DNA from: Parvibaculaceae bacterium
GTDB taxonomy: Bacteria > Pseudomonadota > Alphaproteobacteria > Parvibaculales > Parvibaculaceae
NCBI GenBank assembly: GCA_028283765.1
Contig: JAPWJY010000004.1
Span: 1 to 64,000 of the forward strand
Length of the DNA: 64,000 nucleotides
Direction of reading: 5' to 3'
Below are positions 25,912 to 34,501 of this stretch, in pieces. Position numbers and translations under genes: made by a program. Each line of letters starts with the position of its first letter. The first letter of the stretch is position 1. Under the pieces are notes generated by a model, which saw nothing but the letters and a program-made list of their open reading frames with translations, had not been told where the DNA came from and did no database searches.

Positions 25912-26439
25912 ATGAGCCGGATTTTTGGTGCGGTCCGTCAGAACGGATATGTGGTGCGCGACATTCGTGCGGCCATGGACCATTGGGTCAATGTGCTCGG
26001 CGTCGGGCCATGGTTCTATGCCGACCGGGTCAAGACGGACTATTTCCGGCACCGTGGCGTGGATTCGCCGGTCGAGATGAGCATTGCGCTGGCGAATTCC
26101 GGCGATCTCCAGATCGAGTTGATCCAGCAAAGGAACGATGCGCCTTCCATGTACAAGGAGTTCCTCGACGCGGGTCACGAGGGCCTTCAGCACATGGCTT
26201 ACTGGACGAACGACTATCAGGCGCTTTACGACCGGGCGCTCTCCCTTGGCTACAAGGTGGGGCACGAAGGCCGGATCGGCGGCGAGCAGGGCCGCTTTTC
26301 CTATTTCGACACTGCGCTTCATCCCGGCACGGTGGTCGAGCTTTCAGATATCAGCGGCAACAAGGGACGGTTCTTCGAACATGTCCGGCAGGCCGCGAGC
26401 GGCTGGGATGGTTCCGAACCGGTCCGCACCGTTGGATAA
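25912..26439 (+). CDS. VOC family protein (methylmalonyl-CoA-epimerase/glyoxalase-like)
   Basis: 175 residues, start set by GGAGGAAGG just upstream of ATG 25912. The fold begins QNGYVVRDIRAAMDHWVNVLGVGPWF, then IELIQQRNDAPSMYKEFL and EGLQHMAYWT, ending GTVVELSDISG. The His in GLQHMAYW and the Glu in VVELS are candidate metal ligands. Related VOC proteins accompany acyl-CoA catabolic clusters, including, as I recall, the itaconate cluster of Pseudomonas aeruginosa. It heads the plus-strand pair that borders the catabolic island. Confidence 0.85.
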   Translation: MSRIFGAVRQNGYVVRDIRAAMDHWVNVLGVGPWFYADRVKTDYFRHRGVDSPVEMSIALANSGDLQIELIQQRNDAPSMYKEFLDAGHEGLQHMAYWTNDYQALYDRALSLGYKVGHEGRIGGEQGRFSYFDTALHPGTVVELSDISGNKGRFFEHVRQAASGWDGSEPVRTVG

Positions 26440-26484
26440 TGTGCGGCGCAGTCCGGCATCCGGGCGCATTTTCACTGACAGGAT

Positions 26485-26922
26485 ATGAACATGAATGACC
26501 TTGAAGAACGCCGCCTCAAGACGGTGCGGGATCATATGGCGCTGGAATGCGCCTGCGACTGGGATGCCGTCATCGCCACTTTCGAGCATCCCCGCTACGA
26601 GATGTATGGCCCGGGGACAGTGTTCGATGGCGAGACGGCGGTTCGCGGCTATTTTGCGGCCTCACGCACGCCCTTTCCCGATCAGGCGAACGAGATCATC
26701 GCCATCGCGCATGGCGGGAATACGGTGCTCGTCGAGTTCTGGCTGACCGGCACGCATCTGGGGCCGCTGAGACTTCCGGGCGGAGTGGTCGAGCCGACCG
26801 GTAAATCGTTTCGTGTCAGAATGACGGCGACGTTCGAGTTTCCCGATGGCGGAGACAGGATCATCTGTGAACGTCCCTATTTCGATCAGGGGGCGGTCTT
26901 GAGGGAACTTGGGCTTGTATAA
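26485..26922 (+). CDS. SnoaL/NTF2-like protein
   Basis: 145 residues, a small alpha+beta cone fold: RDHMALECACDWDAVIATF, YGPGTVFDGETAVRGYFAASRTPFPD, then VLVEFWLTGTHLG and a strand-rich end. This is the polyketide-cyclase/NTF2-like pattern of small-molecule isomerases or binding proteins. Two in-frame starts (26485, 26491) are equally plausible. It lies 45 bases after the VOC gene and is probably cotranscribed; it ends 25 bases from the convergent MmgE/PrpD gene. Confidence 0.78.
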   Translation: MNMNDLEERRLKTVRDHMALECACDWDAVIATFEHPRYEMYGPGTVFDGETAVRGYFAASRTPFPDQANEIIAIAHGGNTVLVEFWLTGTHLGPLRLPGGVVEPTGKSFRVRMTATFEFPDGGDRIICERPYFDQGAVLRELGLV

Positions 26923-26947
26923 GTAGAGGCGGATGGCGCAGCGACGT

Positions 26948-28291
26948 CTATTCAAGCTTCATCATTGAGTGAATGTTGTCGGCGCTCTCAAGGCTTTCGA
27001 TCCGTTGCCGCAGTCTTTCCGCCCGTTCGGGGCCAATGACGGGTCCGGTCAGGCTGCGGAACTTGCGAAGCAGACGCTCGCCCTGACGCTCGAGATTGCG
27101 GTCCGGAATGCCGACATCCGTTTCCGCGGTAAAGCTGCCGCCGGATCTGGTTTTGATCAGAATATCGGCACCCGTTCCAGCCCTGCGGTCGCCGTGAATG
27201 GTTGTCCGGTTACGGATAGCCACGAGAGCCGGGTCGAGGGCGATTTTGTCCGAGTAGCTTTCGGGAGCCGCCGTATCGATGCCGCTTGCGGCCAGGGCGG
27301 CGACATGGGCAAGGCTGAACTTCACTTCAAGTCCGGTGTGTGGAGCCGGGATGTTGCAGACCTTGAGGTGACCCGGCGCGACGTGAATATCGATGGAGGC
27401 GATGTCATCGGGAAGGAGCGCGCCATCCCGGCAGAGGCCGCCAACGGCCTCGATGCTCGAATGGGTGAGGTAGCAGGCGGCGTGAAACTTGAAGAGCGTG
27501 TCGGCGACCCTGTTGCCCGGAAATTCAGGCGGCGTTTCCGGCATTGTCCTGCGATCGCTTTGCGTGGCGATAAACCCTTGCGGGACGCCGAGCACATCGG
27601 GGTGAGCGGTGAAGCCGCGTCTGGCGAGGCGCGCGGCGAGAACGCCGTTCGATGCCGCCTTGCCTGCATGAAACGGCTTGGCCATGGTGCCGAACATCGA
27701 CTTCAGCCCGGCGGCCTGCGTGCCTGCAAGGCCCAGCGCCATCGCCATCTCTCCTTCATCGAGATCGAGCAGAAGACCGGCTGCCGCCGCTGCGCCGAAA
27801 GAGCCCAGGGTCGCGGTTGAGTGAAACCCGCGATCATAATGGGAAGGCATGGCAAGGGAACCGATGAAGGCCGCTGCTTCATAGCCCGCGATAAAAGCGC
27901 GAAGGACTTTTTCGCCGGACGCCTGTTCCGCTTCGGCGATGGCGAGCACCGCCGGGAGTATCGCGACCGTCGGATGACCGACGAGGGGGTGGACATCGTC
28001 ATAATCAAGCGCGTGGGATGCCGCGCCATTGATGAGCGCCGCGTCTGCGGGCGCGCATTTGCCGGTCGATCCGACGATTGTTGCCTCGCCTGTGGAGTGG
28101 CCCGCGATTTCTTCGCGCAACAGGCGCGCCACGGGCTCTTCAAGGCCCGCAAGCGTCACCCCGAACCAGTCGAGAATGCATTGTTTGGCGACCGTGACGG
28201 CGGCGGCGTCGGGCGCCGCATCTCTGCCCGCAACGATGCGGCGAGCCAGTTCCATTGTGACCGGCTCGCTATGTTCGATGTCTTCCGCCAT
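26948..28291 (-). CDS. MmgE/PrpD family protein (dehydratase or decarboxylase), copy 1
   Basis: 447 residues, full length. DWFGVTLAGLEEPVARLL, DYDDVHPLVGHPTVAILPAVLA and GLAGTQAAGLKSMFGTMAKPFHAGKAASNG are the family blocks. MmgE/PrpD includes 2-methylcitrate dehydratase and cis-aconitate decarboxylase; sequence inspection cannot choose between them. ATG 28291 follows GGGAGGA. It is the last gene of the minus-strand operon with SDR, acyl-CoA dehydrogenase, CitE, CaiB and MaoC genes, so a branched di- or tricarboxylate substrate is likely. Confidence 0.88.
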   Translation of the reverse strand: MAEDIEHSEPVTMELARRIVAGRDAAPDAAAVTVAKQCILDWFGVTLAGLEEPVARLLREEIAGHSTGEATIVGSTGKCAPADAALINGAASHALDYDDVHPLVGHPTVAILPAVLAIAEAEQASGEKVLRAFIAGYEAAAFIGSLAMPSHYDRGFHSTATLGSFGAAAAAGLLLDLDEGEMAMALGLAGTQAAGLKSMFGTMAKPFHAGKAASNGVLAARLARRGFTAHPDVLGVPQGFIATQSDRRTMPETPPEFPGNRVADTLFKFHAACYLTHSSIEAVGGLCRDGALLPDDIASIDIHVAPGHLKVCNIPAPHTGLEVKFSLAHVAALAASGIDTAAPESYSDKIALDPALVAIRNRTTIHGDRRAGTGADILIKTRSGGSFTAETDVGIPDRNLERQGERLLRKFRSLTGPVIGPERAERLRQRIESLESADNIHSMMKLE

Positions 28292-28356
28292 CCGTTCGGT
28301 CCTCCCTCTCATCCCCCCGTTTTACTGGGCGTTTGTTCGATCTGGTTGATGCGTGT

Positions 28357-29121
28357 TCAGAACATGAACTCTCCGCCGTTGACGTGGATGACCTGGCCGG
28401 TGACATATTTCCCGCTGTCGCCCGCGAGATAGAGACATGCCTCAGCTATGTCGTTCGCCTCGCCCGCGTGCTTGATGGCAAGGCGCGCCATGACATGCTC
28501 GACATTGACATGGGCATATTGTTTCGTGTCCCGCGCCGTGTTGATGGCGCCCGGCGCGACGGTGTTGCTGGTGACGCCATGAACGCCATATTCGCGCGCG
28601 ATGGCCTTGGTCAGGCCGTGCATCCCGGCCTTGGCGGTGACATTGTGCGCCCTCTGGTCCATGTGGCCGGTAAAGCCGTCATAGCCTGAGATATTGATGA
28701 TCCGTCCCCATCCGCGTTCGCGCATCTTGGGCAGAACGTAATGAGCGAGATAAAAGACGGAACCCAGATTGTGGTTGATGGTGTCGCGCCAGTCATCGAT
28801 CGTGATCTCCTCGAAATTCTGGCGAAGGCGGCGGCCGACATTGCTGACGGCGATGTCGACAGTGCCGAAGGCCGCCTCCGCTTCGTCGACGAGGCGCTTT
28901 ACCTGATCGGGATCCGAGACATCGGCCATGATGCCCGCCGCCCTGCCGCCAGCGGCGATAATCTCGCCGACCACAGCATCGACATTCGCCTTGCTCGAAT
29001 GGCCATTGACGATGACAGAAGCACCTTCGCTGGCAAAAAGAAGAGCAATCGCGCGGCCGATATTCTGGCCGGAGCCGGTGACAAGCGCTGTCCGGCCTGC
29101 CAAACGTCCATCCGTCATCAT
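28357..29121 (-). CDS. SDR-family protein lacking the catalytic Tyr
   Basis: 254 residues. The NAD(P) loop TGSGQNIGRAIAL (about residues 16-28) and VSNVGRR (the NNAG position) are present. In the active site the Ser region NISGYDG is followed by RAHNVTAKAG: the Lys of YxxxK is there but the Tyr is Asn. The C-terminal YVTGQVIHVNGGEF is canonical. The fold and cofactor site look intact, so either another residue serves as acid or the reaction differs. Third from the end of the catabolic operon. Confidence 0.85.
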   Translation of the reverse strand: MMTDGRLAGRTALVTGSGQNIGRAIALLFASEGASVIVNGHSSKANVDAVVGEIIAAGGRAAGIMADVSDPDQVKRLVDEAEAAFGTVDIAVSNVGRRLRQNFEEITIDDWRDTINHNLGSVFYLAHYVLPKMRERGWGRIINISGYDGFTGHMDQRAHNVTAKAGMHGLTKAIAREYGVHGVTSNTVAPGAINTARDTKQYAHVNVEHVMARLAIKHAGEANDIAEACLYLAGDSGKYVTGQVIHVNGGEFMF

Positions 29122-29162
29122 TTCATCCTCATGCTGTCCCGCGCATCATGTTGCGCTGGTAC

Positions 29163-30368
29163 TTATTTGTTACGCACAGGCTTCCCGAGCAGGCGGTCCG
29201 AGATGATCCGCTGCTGGATTTCCGAGGTGCCTTCAAAGATTTTGGTGAGCCGCGCGTCGCGCCAGTAGCGCTCCACAGGATGCAGGGTCGTGTAGCCAGC
29301 GCCGCCCAGAATTTGCAGCGCCTCGCTCGTCACCCGCTCCGACATTTCCGAAGCGAAATATTTCACCATCGAGGTCTGCATCGATACCGGGTTGCCGGCG
29401 TCGATCTCGTTGCAGGTGTAGTACATGAGCTGGCGTGCAGCCTCGATCTCGGTCGCCATGGTGGCGATCTTGAAGCGGATGGCCTGAAAGTTCGAAATCG
29501 GTTCGCCGAACTGAACGCGCTCTTTGGCGTAATCGATGGCGTGATCGAGAGCCGCCTGTGCAAGGCCGATCGAGCGCGCCGCCGTATGCGCGCGTGCTAT
29601 TTCAAGCCCGGCTGCCGCCGCCTGAAAGCCACGGCCTTCCGCGCCTCCGGTTTCCTTGCGGGCGGGGGCGCGCACTTCGTCGAAATGCAATTCCCATGTT
29701 TTCCAGCCGAAATAACCGATCTTTGGGATAGGCGATCCCGTCACGCCTTTTGGAAGCTCACCCTTCGGTTTCTCGACGATGACGCTGACCGTGCGCGGCC
29801 TGCCGGATTCAGGCAATGGTTCATCAATCCGGCAGAGGACGCTGATGAAGTCCGCGCCATCGGCAAAGGTGCACCAGTATTTGTTGCCGGTAACAACCCA
29901 TTCATCGCCATCCCGGCGCGCGCGGCAGGAGACGCTGGAGAGATCGGAACCTGTCTGCGGTTCCGAGAGGGCGGCAGCTCCCAGATAACGCCCACGCGCC
30001 ATGGCGGCGATCTTTTCACGCCGCTCCGCTTCAGTTCCCGAAATCGCGCGATAGAATCCGTTGCCCCGGGCGATGATGCTGGCGACGCTCATCCAGCCTC
30101 GCGCCAGTTCCTCCGCCACGAGACAATATTCAAAGGCACCAAGGCCAAGACCGCCAAGCTCCTCGGGAATGAGGATGCCGAAAAAGCCGAGGTCGCCCAT
30201 TTTCTCTATGAGCTCGCGCGGGATGTCGCCCTTCTCCGGGTCGAGCCTGTTGGCGACCGGCGTGACTTCATCGCGCGTGAAGTTGCGCGCGAGATCGCGC
30301 ATCATCAGGCGCTCTTCGGTCAGATAGCTCAGATTGGAGGCTGCTGACGCCGCTGTTTTTTCACTCAT
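29163..30368 (-). CDS. Acyl-CoA dehydrogenase
   Basis: 401 residues, full length. Flavin-contacting AALSEPQTGSDLSSV and WVVTGNKYWCTFAD, the ACAD signature QILGGAGYTTLHPVERYWRDARL, and the base Glu in KIFEGTSEIQQ near the C-terminus. It oxidises an acyl-CoA to the enoyl-CoA, passing electrons to ETF. ATG 30368 (MSEKTAAS) is preferred; the upstream extension is not conserved. In this operon methylsuccinyl-CoA or a similar branched dicarboxylyl-CoA is a plausible substrate (inference). Confidence 0.92.
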   Translation of the reverse strand: MSEKTAASAASNLSYLTEERLMMRDLARNFTRDEVTPVANRLDPEKGDIPRELIEKMGDLGFFGILIPEELGGLGLGAFEYCLVAEELARGWMSVASIIARGNGFYRAISGTEAERREKIAAMARGRYLGAAALSEPQTGSDLSSVSCRARRDGDEWVVTGNKYWCTFADGADFISVLCRIDEPLPESGRPRTVSVIVEKPKGELPKGVTGSPIPKIGYFGWKTWELHFDEVRAPARKETGGAEGRGFQAAAAGLEIARAHTAARSIGLAQAALDHAIDYAKERVQFGEPISNFQAIRFKIATMATEIEAARQLMYYTCNEIDAGNPVSMQTSMVKYFASEMSERVTSEALQILGGAGYTTLHPVERYWRDARLTKIFEGTSEIQQRIISDRLLGKPVRNK

Positions 30369-30390
30369 GTAGTCCGCCCTGATTTTCGTT

Positions 30391-31149
30391 TTACTTCTGG
30401 CCGAGATGCTCTCGCATCGCTTCAATGATTGTCTTGCGCCTCTGGTCGATGCGAGGCATCGGCCCGCCGATGCCGATGGCCAGAAGCGGGCTGTCGCCGT
30501 CATTCGGAGCCAGCATCGCGATGACGTTCGCGCCCGGCGCCATGCGGCCCCGGCTTTCGGCGTATCCGCGCTCACGGACAAGCTCGATCTCTTTCAGAAA
30601 TTCACTTTCCTTGACGCGCTGGCCTGCGCTGTCCGCATCGGCATTGTTGCGGCGCACGATGGCGCGGACCTGCGTATTCGTTTTCTGGCTGAGCAGAATT
30701 TGACCCGCGGCGGAAAGCGTCATGGGTCTCACGGTGCCGGCCGTGACGGTCAACTGCACGGCGTAGCTTGCCGCCAGTATGTGGACATATTGCATGTGCG
30801 GCCCACTTTGCAGGCCGAGCATGACGGTTTCGCCTGTTTCCCGGCGCAAGGCTTCCATGATTTCCGTGATCGCCTCGCTCTCATAGCGCGACGCCTGTAT
30901 CCAGTTGCCCAGCAGACTTACCCGGTAGGTTGGCAGGAAGCGCCGGGTGGTCGGCTTGTAGTCGAGGTAGTTGAGCGCAACGAGAGACTTGAGAAGCATG
31001 GACGTGCTCGATTGAGGCAGGCCGAGGGCGGCCGCGATTTCGCCCACCGTCGCCGGTTGCTGGTAGATGCGGAAATACTCAAAGACTTCCAGCGTGCGCC
31101 CGGCCGACTTGACGATGCTTCCCTGCGTTTCTCCGTTGGCTTTTGGCAC
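30391..31149 (-). CDS. IclR-family transcriptional regulator
   Basis: 252 residues. N-terminal winged HTH (RTLEVFEYFRIYQQPATVGEIAAALGLPQSSTSMLLKSLVALNYL) and C-terminal IclR effector domain (TGETVMLGLQSGPHMQYV, ending APNDGDSPLLAIGIGG). It starts at GTG 31149, only three bases after the CitE-type gene stop, so it is inside the catabolic operon. By family habit it probably responds to a pathway acid and controls this operon, perhaps through the palindrome at 34377-34390. Confidence 0.92.
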   Translation of the reverse strand: MPKANGETQGSIVKSAGRTLEVFEYFRIYQQPATVGEIAAALGLPQSSTSMLLKSLVALNYLDYKPTTRRFLPTYRVSLLGNWIQASRYESEAITEIMEALRRETGETVMLGLQSGPHMQYVHILAASYAVQLTVTAGTVRPMTLSAAGQILLSQKTNTQVRAIVRRNNADADSAGQRVKESEFLKEIELVRERGYAESRGRMAPGANVIAMLAPNDGDSPLLAIGIGGPMPRIDQRRKTIIEAMREHLGQK

Positions 31150-31152
31150 GGA

Positions 31153-32067
31153 CTACATACCGATCAGATCGGCCCTCCTGATGGTGTTCGACAAGAGGCG
31201 GATGGAGGCGGCATCGACCATGACGCCGCCGACATTGACCGATCCGATTCCCTCCGCGGTTGCCTTGGCATAGGCTTCCGCCATCTCCCGCGCGCGCGCC
31301 ACATCCTGCGGGCGGGGAGAATAAACATCGAGGGCCGCATCGATTTGCGCCGGGTGAATGGCCCATTTGCCGACGAAGCCGAGAGCGAGCCCGCGCTTGC
31401 ACTCGCGCCGGTAGCCTTCATCGTCCTTGAAATTGCCGAACGGACCATCGACGGGATCGACGCCGGCAGCCCGTGCCGCCATGGCGATCCTGAAGCGGGG
31501 ATAGTGGAAAATATCGCCCGGATAGCCGCTCTCGCCGCCGATCTCGCGGACGTCGATCTGCTGGGACGCCGAATAGTCGCCCATGCCGAAGATGATGGAT
31601 TCGATGCGCGGCGAGGCCTTGGCGATATCTTCGACGCACGCCAGCGCCTGGACTTCCTCGATCAGGATTTCAATGCCGATACGTTTTTTGATTTTGAGTT
31701 TGGCTTCAAGCTGCGAGAGCAGAAGATCGACGAAGCGCACATCCGACGGGCTCATCGGTTTCGGGAGCATGATCGTATCGAGATTGGCATGCGCCCCTTC
31801 GACGACCGTGATGATGTCTTCATGGCACCATTCCGTGCTGACATCGTTGATGCGGACGCAGCGGACTTTTTTGCCCCAGTCGAGCGAATTCAGGGCCTCG
31901 ACGATGGTGTGGCGGGCGGCTGGTTTGGCTGATGGCGCCACGGCGTCTTCAAGATCGCAAAAGACGTGATCCGCCGCCGACTGCGCCGCCTTGGTCAGCA
32001 TCTTTTCGCTGCTGCCGGGAACGGCGAGCTGCGAACGGCGAAGGCGCATGGGTTGTTTTTCAGTCAT
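31153..32067 (-). CDS. HpcH/HpaI-CitE family acyl-CoA lyase
   Basis: 304 residues, TIM barrel of the CitE/malyl-CoA lyase group: RSQLAVPGSSEKMLTKA with the CoA-contacting Arg, VFCDLEDAVAP, VRINDVSTEW, the metal-binding Glu in IGIEILIEEVQAL and FGMGDYSASQ, then KWAIHPAQID. Members split malyl-, methylmalyl- or citramalyl-CoA. With CaiB and MaoC genes directly upstream, citramalyl-CoA lyase activity (acetyl-CoA plus pyruvate) is the best guess. ATG 32067 has AGGA upstream; ATG 32085, adjacent to the CaiB stop, is the alternative. Confidence 0.88.
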   Translation of the reverse strand: MTEKQPMRLRRSQLAVPGSSEKMLTKAAQSAADHVFCDLEDAVAPSAKPAARHTIVEALNSLDWGKKVRCVRINDVSTEWCHEDIITVVEGAHANLDTIMLPKPMSPSDVRFVDLLLSQLEAKLKIKKRIGIEILIEEVQALACVEDIAKASPRIESIIFGMGDYSASQQIDVREIGGESGYPGDIFHYPRFRIAMAARAAGVDPVDGPFGNFKDDEGYRRECKRGLALGFVGKWAIHPAQIDAALDVYSPRPQDVARAREMAEAYAKATAEGIGSVNVGGVMVDAASIRLLSNTIRRADLIGM

Positions 32068-32085
32068 CTGATGTCCTGTCTTCAT

Positions 32086-33315
32086 TCACTTGACGATGCC
32101 GTCGTTACGCCATTGTTCGATGTCGCTCCGGGAGAACCCCGCGGCCAGCAACACTTCGTTCGTATGTTCGCCATGGCCGGGGCCACGGCGGACGACGCGG
32201 CCCGGCGTTTCGGAAAATTTCACCGGAACCCCGGCGATCTGCAGCTTTTCAGGAATATCCGGGAATTCGATTTCGGCCAGCATGTTCCGCGCCGCGAAAT
32301 GCGCATCGCCCGCGATCTCTTCCATGTTGTAAACGGGACCGAAGGGGACGCGGCCGCCAAGCCGCTCCGTCAGTTCGGTTTTCGAAAAGCGGGCGGTGCG
32401 CTCGCCGACCGCATCGATGACATGCTGCCGCCCGGCGCGGCGGCCCTCCATGGTGGCAAGCGAGGCATCGTCGAGGAGGTCTTCTGAATCAAGCGCGGCG
32501 CACATATCCCGGAAAAACCGGTCATTCGGACAGGCAATGGCGACATGGCCATCACGGGCAGGAAAAATGCCGAACGGAGCGATGAAGGGATGATGATTGC
32601 CTTCCGGTTTGGCGATGATCTTGCCGAAGGAGCGCTGATGCACGATGCGTTCGCTCACGGCAAGGACGGCATCAAGCATCGAAACGTCGACGAACTGCCC
32701 CTGTCCGGTTGCCCTGGCGCGCAGCACCGCGGCCAGAATGCCGATGGCAAGGTAGAGCGCCGGAATGGTGTCGCCGACACCGGGACCGACTTTCACCGGG
32801 TGCGACGCATCCTCGCCGGTGACGCCCATCATGCCGCCCATGGCCTGAGCCACGACATCGAAAGCCGGCCAGTCCACATAAGGGCTTGCGCCGCTGCGGG
32901 GGTCACCGAAACCGCGGACCGTGGCATAGACGAGGCGCGGGTTTACCTCGCGCAGCGTTTCGTAGGAAAGGCCGAGCTTGTCCATGACGCCGGTGCGGAA
33001 ATTTTCAACGACGACGTCGAAGCCGGGCAGCAACGACAGAATAATTTCCCGGCCGGCCGGATTCTTGAGATCGACGACGATGCTTTTCTTGTTGCGGTTG
33101 ATGCTGTGAAAGTAGCCGGATTGCTTGTGCTCCGCATCTGCTGCGTGGAAAGGCCCCGAGAACCGGGCCATGTCGCCACTTTCCGGCGGCTCGATCTTGA
33201 TAACGTCTGCGCCATGGTCGGCCAGTATCTGCGTGCAGAAGGGACCTGCGAGGGCTTGCGTCAGATCGAGGACGCGCAGGCCGGCCAGCGTGCCGAAAGG
33301 AATGGCGTCCGTCAT
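32086..33315 (-). CDS. CaiB/BaiF-type (class III) CoA transferase
   Basis: 409 residues. GLRVLDLTQALAGPFCTQILADHGADVIKIE at the start and NKKSIVVDLKNPAG, then the nucleophile Asp in PGVGDTIPALYLAIG. These enzymes move CoA between carboxylic acids via an aspartyl-CoA anhydride. The ATG at 33315 overlaps the MaoC stop as ATGA. In itaconate-degrading bacteria a CaiB-type enzyme activates itaconate from succinyl-CoA; the adjacent hydratase and lyase support an equivalent first step here. Confidence 0.92.
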   Translation of the reverse strand: MTDAIPFGTLAGLRVLDLTQALAGPFCTQILADHGADVIKIEPPESGDMARFSGPFHAADAEHKQSGYFHSINRNKKSIVVDLKNPAGREIILSLLPGFDVVVENFRTGVMDKLGLSYETLREVNPRLVYATVRGFGDPRSGASPYVDWPAFDVVAQAMGGMMGVTGEDASHPVKVGPGVGDTIPALYLAIGILAAVLRARATGQGQFVDVSMLDAVLAVSERIVHQRSFGKIIAKPEGNHHPFIAPFGIFPARDGHVAIACPNDRFFRDMCAALDSEDLLDDASLATMEGRRAGRQHVIDAVGERTARFSKTELTERLGGRVPFGPVYNMEEIAGDAHFAARNMLAEIEFPDIPEKLQIAGVPVKFSETPGRVVRRGPGHGEHTNEVLLAAGFSRSDIEQWRNDGIVK

Positions 33316-33797
33316 TTGCCGCCCCAATGGCTGCGCCGCTTGAGGAGAACGCGGCGGTCGCCCTGGAAAACCTGCTGGTCGCGCTGGTTGACGCCGTAAT
33401 GGCGGAAAATGACTTCGCCCGCGTCAGCCCGGTCCGAGTCCTTCACCTCGAGAACTTCGGAATAAGCATAGAGCGTGTCCCCGTGAACCACGGGTGTCAG
33501 AAGCCTGATATTGTCGAGGCCAAGTTCGGCAATGGCATTCTCGCCTGTATCCTGGCTCGCCAATCCCATGATGATCGAGAAATTGACTCCGCCATAAGAA
33601 ATACGCTGCTTGAAGGGCGAGGCCTGCATGGCATGTTCGTTGAAATGGCCTTGCGCCGTGTTCATCACGAGATTGGTGATCAGGACATTTTCGAGCGGCT
33701 CGACGGTTTTGCCGCGCGCATGGCGAAAGACCTGACCAGCCTTGAAGTCCTCGAAATAATTGTCCCGGCCGGTGAGAGAGGAGAGTTTCATGTTCAT
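33312..33797 (-). CDS. MaoC-like hydratase subunit (keeps catalytic-type His)
   Basis: 161 residues, one hot-dog domain. DNYFEDFKAGQVFRHARGKTVEP precedes the helix VLITNLVMNTAQGHFNEHAM, where a His sits at the hydratase-2 position; the usual Asp is Asn. ISYGGVNFSIIMGLASQD follows. Start and stop overlap the neighbours by four bases on both sides, giving tight coupling with the second MaoC gene and CaiB. I infer the two MaoC proteins form a heteromer that hydrates an enoyl-CoA such as itaconyl- or mesaconyl-CoA. Confidence 0.87.
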   Translation of the reverse strand: MNMKLSSLTGRDNYFEDFKAGQVFRHARGKTVEPLENVLITNLVMNTAQGHFNEHAMQASPFKQRISYGGVNFSIIMGLASQDTGENAIAELGLDNIRLLTPVVHGDTLYAYSEVLEVKDSDRADAGEVIFRHYGVNQRDQQVFQGDRRVLLKRRSHWGGK

Positions 33798-34294
33798 ACC
33801 GCCTTTCCACCCGGGTTGCGACGGCGAACCAGATTGGAGCGTTCGTAATCAATCACGCGCACATCGTCCTGATTGAAGCCTTCCGTATGCCAGGTCACGA
33901 TTCCGTTGACTGGATTGCTCTCGGATACCCGGCAGGCAATTGTCGTGCTGCGGGAGATCAGCGTGTCGCCGGGATAGACGGGCTCGTGATAGGTGAGTTT
34001 TCCGACGCCAACGAACGGACCGCCGATTTCGCTGCAATCTTCAACGCTCAAACCGAGCACGGTATTGAAGACAAGCAGCGGATTGACGACGATATCGCGA
34101 TGGCCGTGCGCCCTTGCGAACTCTCTGTTGGAATAGAGAGGGTTGAAGCTGAGGGTGAGCGTGGTGAAAAGCAGCGTATCGCTTTCCGCAATCGTCCGTC
34201 CCCAGTGATGGTTCATCACCTGGCCAACGCTGAAATCTTCGTAAAGATGTCCCTTGGGCCAGAGCACAGCTCTGGCGCGGAAGTCCTCAGGCAT
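33794..34294 (-). CDS. MaoC-like hydratase subunit (degenerate active site)
   Basis: 166 residues, first gene of the minus-strand operon, start set by GGGAGAG. LYEDFSVGQVMNHHWGRTIAES is typical, but in the helix LTLSFNPLYSNREFARAHG the Asp and His of the hydratase-2 motif are Ser and Tyr. VVNPLLVFNTVLGLSVEDCS and EPVYPGDTLIS complete the fold. In two-subunit MaoC hydratases one half often keeps the fold without catalysis; this looks like that half, partnered with the next gene. Its upstream gap holds a perfect 14-bp palindrome. Confidence 0.87.
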   Translation of the reverse strand: MPEDFRARAVLWPKGHLYEDFSVGQVMNHHWGRTIAESDTLLFTTLTLSFNPLYSNREFARAHGHRDIVVNPLLVFNTVLGLSVEDCSEIGGPFVGVGKLTYHEPVYPGDTLISRSTTIACRVSESNPVNGIVTWHTEGFNQDDVRVIDYERSNLVRRRNPGGKAV

Positions 34295-34376
34295 TTTCTC
34301 TCCCTGCTTCTTGTGCACACAGGGTCACGCCATGCACGTCCAGGCGCAATAGCTAGTTGGAGCTTTCGCGCATTAT

Positions 34377-34390
34377 ATCACATATGTGAT
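34377..34390. promoter_or_regulatory. 14-bp perfect palindrome, probable operator
   Basis: ATCACATATGTGAT lies 83 bases upstream of the MaoC start and 155-167 bases upstream of the divergent TetR start. Perfect symmetry and central placement suggest an operator; IclR (30391-31149) and TetR (34557-35150) are the local candidates. A shorter palindrome GAGATATCTC lies at 34463-34472. Confidence 0.6.
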
Positions 34391-34501
34391 TGATTGCCGG
34401 AAAGCTGAGATGCCGCCGCCATCGGTCTGTGCGTGGCGTTCTGGAAAGACTTCTGCGCACGGGAGATATCTCAGAGGGGTATGGCCGGGATATCGTTCAC
34501 C

